From: Acidovorax sp. DW039 | GTDB lineage: Bacteria > Pseudomonadota > Gammaproteobacteria > Burkholderiales > Burkholderiaceae_C | DNA: 64,000 nt | Direction: 5' to 3' | NCBI RefSeq assembly: GCF_037101375.1 | Contig: NZ_AP029019.1 | Coordinates: 4,157,501 to 4,221,500 of the forward strand | The notes under the pieces: generated by a model | Told to the model about the DNA's origin: nothing | The model's database searches: none | What the model saw: the letters and a program-made list of their open reading frames with translations, nothing else | Made by a program: the position numbers and the translations under genes | Part shown: one piece after another, positions 62,894-64,000 of the stretch | Layout: each line of letters opens with the position of its first letter | How positions within the stretch are numbered: position 1 is the stretch's first letter

Positions 62894-63550
62894 ATGTCCA
62901 TTCCCCACAACAAGACCTTCCCTCCCACTGCCCCAATGAGCGCTGCCGAACTCACCGCCCTGCTGCTGTTTTGCACCGCCATGAGCTTTTCGCCGGGGCC
63001 GAACACCACGCTGTCTACCGCCCTGGCGGCCAACCTGGGCCTCAGGCGCGCGCTGCGCTTTTGCCTGGCGGTGCCCACGGGCTGGACGCTGCTCATGCTG
63101 TGCAGCGGCCTGGGGCTGGGGGCCCTCATCACCGGGGTGCCTGCCTTGCGTTGGGCGGTGACCCTGCTGGGTGTGGCGTACATGCTGTGGCTGGCAGCCA
63201 AGCTGGCGCGGGCCGGGCAGATGAGCACGGTGGACGCTTCACGCCTGCAAGTCACCTTCTGGCAGGGCGTGGGCCTGCAGTTCCTCAACATCAAGGCGTG
63301 GATGCTGGCGCTGACGCTCTCGGCAGGCTGGGTGGTCAACGCGGCCGGGCAGCCTGCGACCAACCCCGGCGAGCGGCTAGCCATCATCTGCGGCGTGATG
63401 ATGCTGTTCGCCTTCAGCAGCAACTTTGTGTATGCGCTGGTGGGCTCGTTGCTGCGCCAGTGGATGGCGCAGGGCTCGCGCCTGCTGTGGTTCAACCGTG
63501 CGCTGGCCCTGGTGCTGGTGCTCACCGCGACCTGGATGCTCACGCTATGA
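62894..63550 (+). CDS. LysE/RhtB-family amino-acid exporter
   Basis: A 218-aa membrane protein with about six transmembrane segments and the family start AMSFSPGPNTTLSTALAANLGLRRAL, in part. Such proteins export amino acids or related compounds. Divergent from the MocR gene and coupled by ATGA to the next transporter. Confidence 0.9.
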   Translation: MSIPHNKTFPPTAPMSAAELTALLLFCTAMSFSPGPNTTLSTALAANLGLRRALRFCLAVPTGWTLLMLCSGLGLGALITGVPALRWAVTLLGVAYMLWLAAKLARAGQMSTVDASRLQVTFWQGVGLQFLNIKAWMLALTLSAGWVVNAAGQPATNPGERLAIICGVMMLFAFSSNFVYALVGSLLRQWMAQGSRLLWFNRALALVLVLTATWMLTL

Positions 63551-64000
63551 CCATGAACGCTGCACAAGAGAAAGAGGCCCTGCTGTGGGGCATGGTGGGC
63601 ATCACGCTGTTTGCCGCCACCCTGCCCATGACGCGATTGGCCGTGGGCAGTGCAGAGCTGCCCCAGCTCTCGCCGTGGTTTGTCACCTTCGGCCGCGCTG
63701 CCGTGGCGGGCGTGCTGTCCATCGGCTACCTGCTGTGGCAGCACAGCCAGGGCGCGTTGAATGTGCCCCGGCGCAGCGAATGGCCATTGCTGGCGGTCAC
63801 GGCCTTTGGCGTCATCGTGGGGTTTCCGCTGTTTTTGGCGCTGGCATTGCGCCATGTGCCCAGCACGCACGGTGCAGTGGTCACTGCCCTGCTGCCTCTT
63901 TCTACCGCAGTGCTTGGAGCCCTGTGGTACCGGCAGCGCCCTTCCGGTGGCTTCTGGGCCTGTGCGGTGGCGGGCAGCGGCCTGGTGCTGGGCTTCATGG
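63547..64000 (+). CDS. EamA/DMT-family transporter (partial, runs off window)
   Basis: The first 151 codons of a drug/metabolite transporter. ATG 63547 overlaps the LysE stop (ATGA). The segment has about four to five hydrophobic helices with EamA features (WGMVGITLFAATLPMTRLAV, ALALRHVPSTHGAVVTALLP). The 3' end lies beyond position 64000. Confidence 0.88.
   Translation, partial: MTMNAAQEKEALLWGMVGITLFAATLPMTRLAVGSAELPQLSPWFVTFGRAAVAGVLSIGYLLWQHSQGALNVPRRSEWPLLAVTAFGVIVGFPLFLALALRHVPSTHGAVVTALLPLSTAVLGALWYRQRPSGGFWACAVAGSGLVLGFM

Noticed and set aside
62788..63870. 360-aa minus-strand frame over the LysE and EamA genes
   Set aside because: Low-complexity shadow; the plus-strand transporters explain the DNA.
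1..64000. tRNA, rRNA, CRISPR arrays, insertion sequences, prophage genes
   Set aside because: Looked for and not seen; the only repeats are the short palindromic family and local inverted repeats.

Overview
The window carries almost the whole flagellar and chemotaxis regulon of a Gram-negative betaproteobacterium, most probably a member of the Burkholderiales and likely Comamonadaceae (Acidovorax-like). This placement rests on gene content and order (fliE divergent from fliFGHIJK-LMNOPQR, flhBAF-fliA, flgAMN divergent from flgB-L, motAB-cheYZ), the short sigma-28 type flagellins and a local palindromic repeat family. It is my inference from reading, not a database result.

Layout. (1) 1-6.6 kb: a minus-strand chemotaxis operon encoding a small CheZ-like protein, CheY, CheA, CheW, CheR, CheD and CheB. 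Parts of it are clearly AT-richer than the rest. (2) 6.8-8.5 kb: a plus-strand two-component pair (receiver-fused HisKA_3 kinase and a NarL-type regulator). (3) 8.5-19.7 kb: the minus-strand basal-body and export operons fliFGHIJK and fliLMNOPQR, with fliE divergent. (4) 20.3-26.1 kb: fliT, fliS, fliD and flagellin 1 on the minus strand, and a second, very similar flagellin divergent on the plus strand. (5) 26.3-35.1 kb: a very GC-rich minus-strand sugar and glycosylation island: a TPR/GT41 glycosyltransferase, rfbF, rfbG, an RmlC-like epimerase, a C-methyltransferase, an FkbM methyltransferase, an epimerase/reductase and a hexapeptide acyltransferase. (6) 35.5-44.8 kb: plus-strand motAB, cheY2, cheZ, flhB, flhA, flhF, an flhG-like gene and fliA. 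(7) 44.9-59 kb: flgN, flgM and flgA on the minus strand, flgB-flgL on the plus strand, then an EAL/HDOD-type signalling gene. (8) 59-64 kb: ordinary chromosomal genes: a LysR regulator divergent from an NAD(P)-binding oxidoreductase, a small secreted protein, and a MocR regulator divergent from LysE-type and EamA-type transporters. The last gene runs off the window.

How it works together. The rod, hook, rings, export gate, motor, filament, chaperones (FliS, FliT, FlgN), sigma-28 (FliA) and its anti-sigma (FlgM) are all present. CheA/CheW/CheR/CheB/CheD provide the sensing core, but no receptor gene and no flhDC master regulator lies in the window. The sugar island sits between the filament and motor genes and plausibly makes and attaches a branched deoxy-sugar to flagellin.

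Most interesting signals: (a) the divergent flagellin genes appear to share one overlapping sigma-28 -35 element; (b) CheD and the small CheZ-like protein end in the same GSVDLF peptide; (c) copies of a palindromic repeat family appear inside the reading frames of rfbG and the neighbouring methyltransferase; (d) the FlhG-position protein lacks a P-loop; (e) two stacked terminator-like hairpins lie just before flgI. I saw no tRNA, rRNA, CRISPR array, insertion sequence or prophage.
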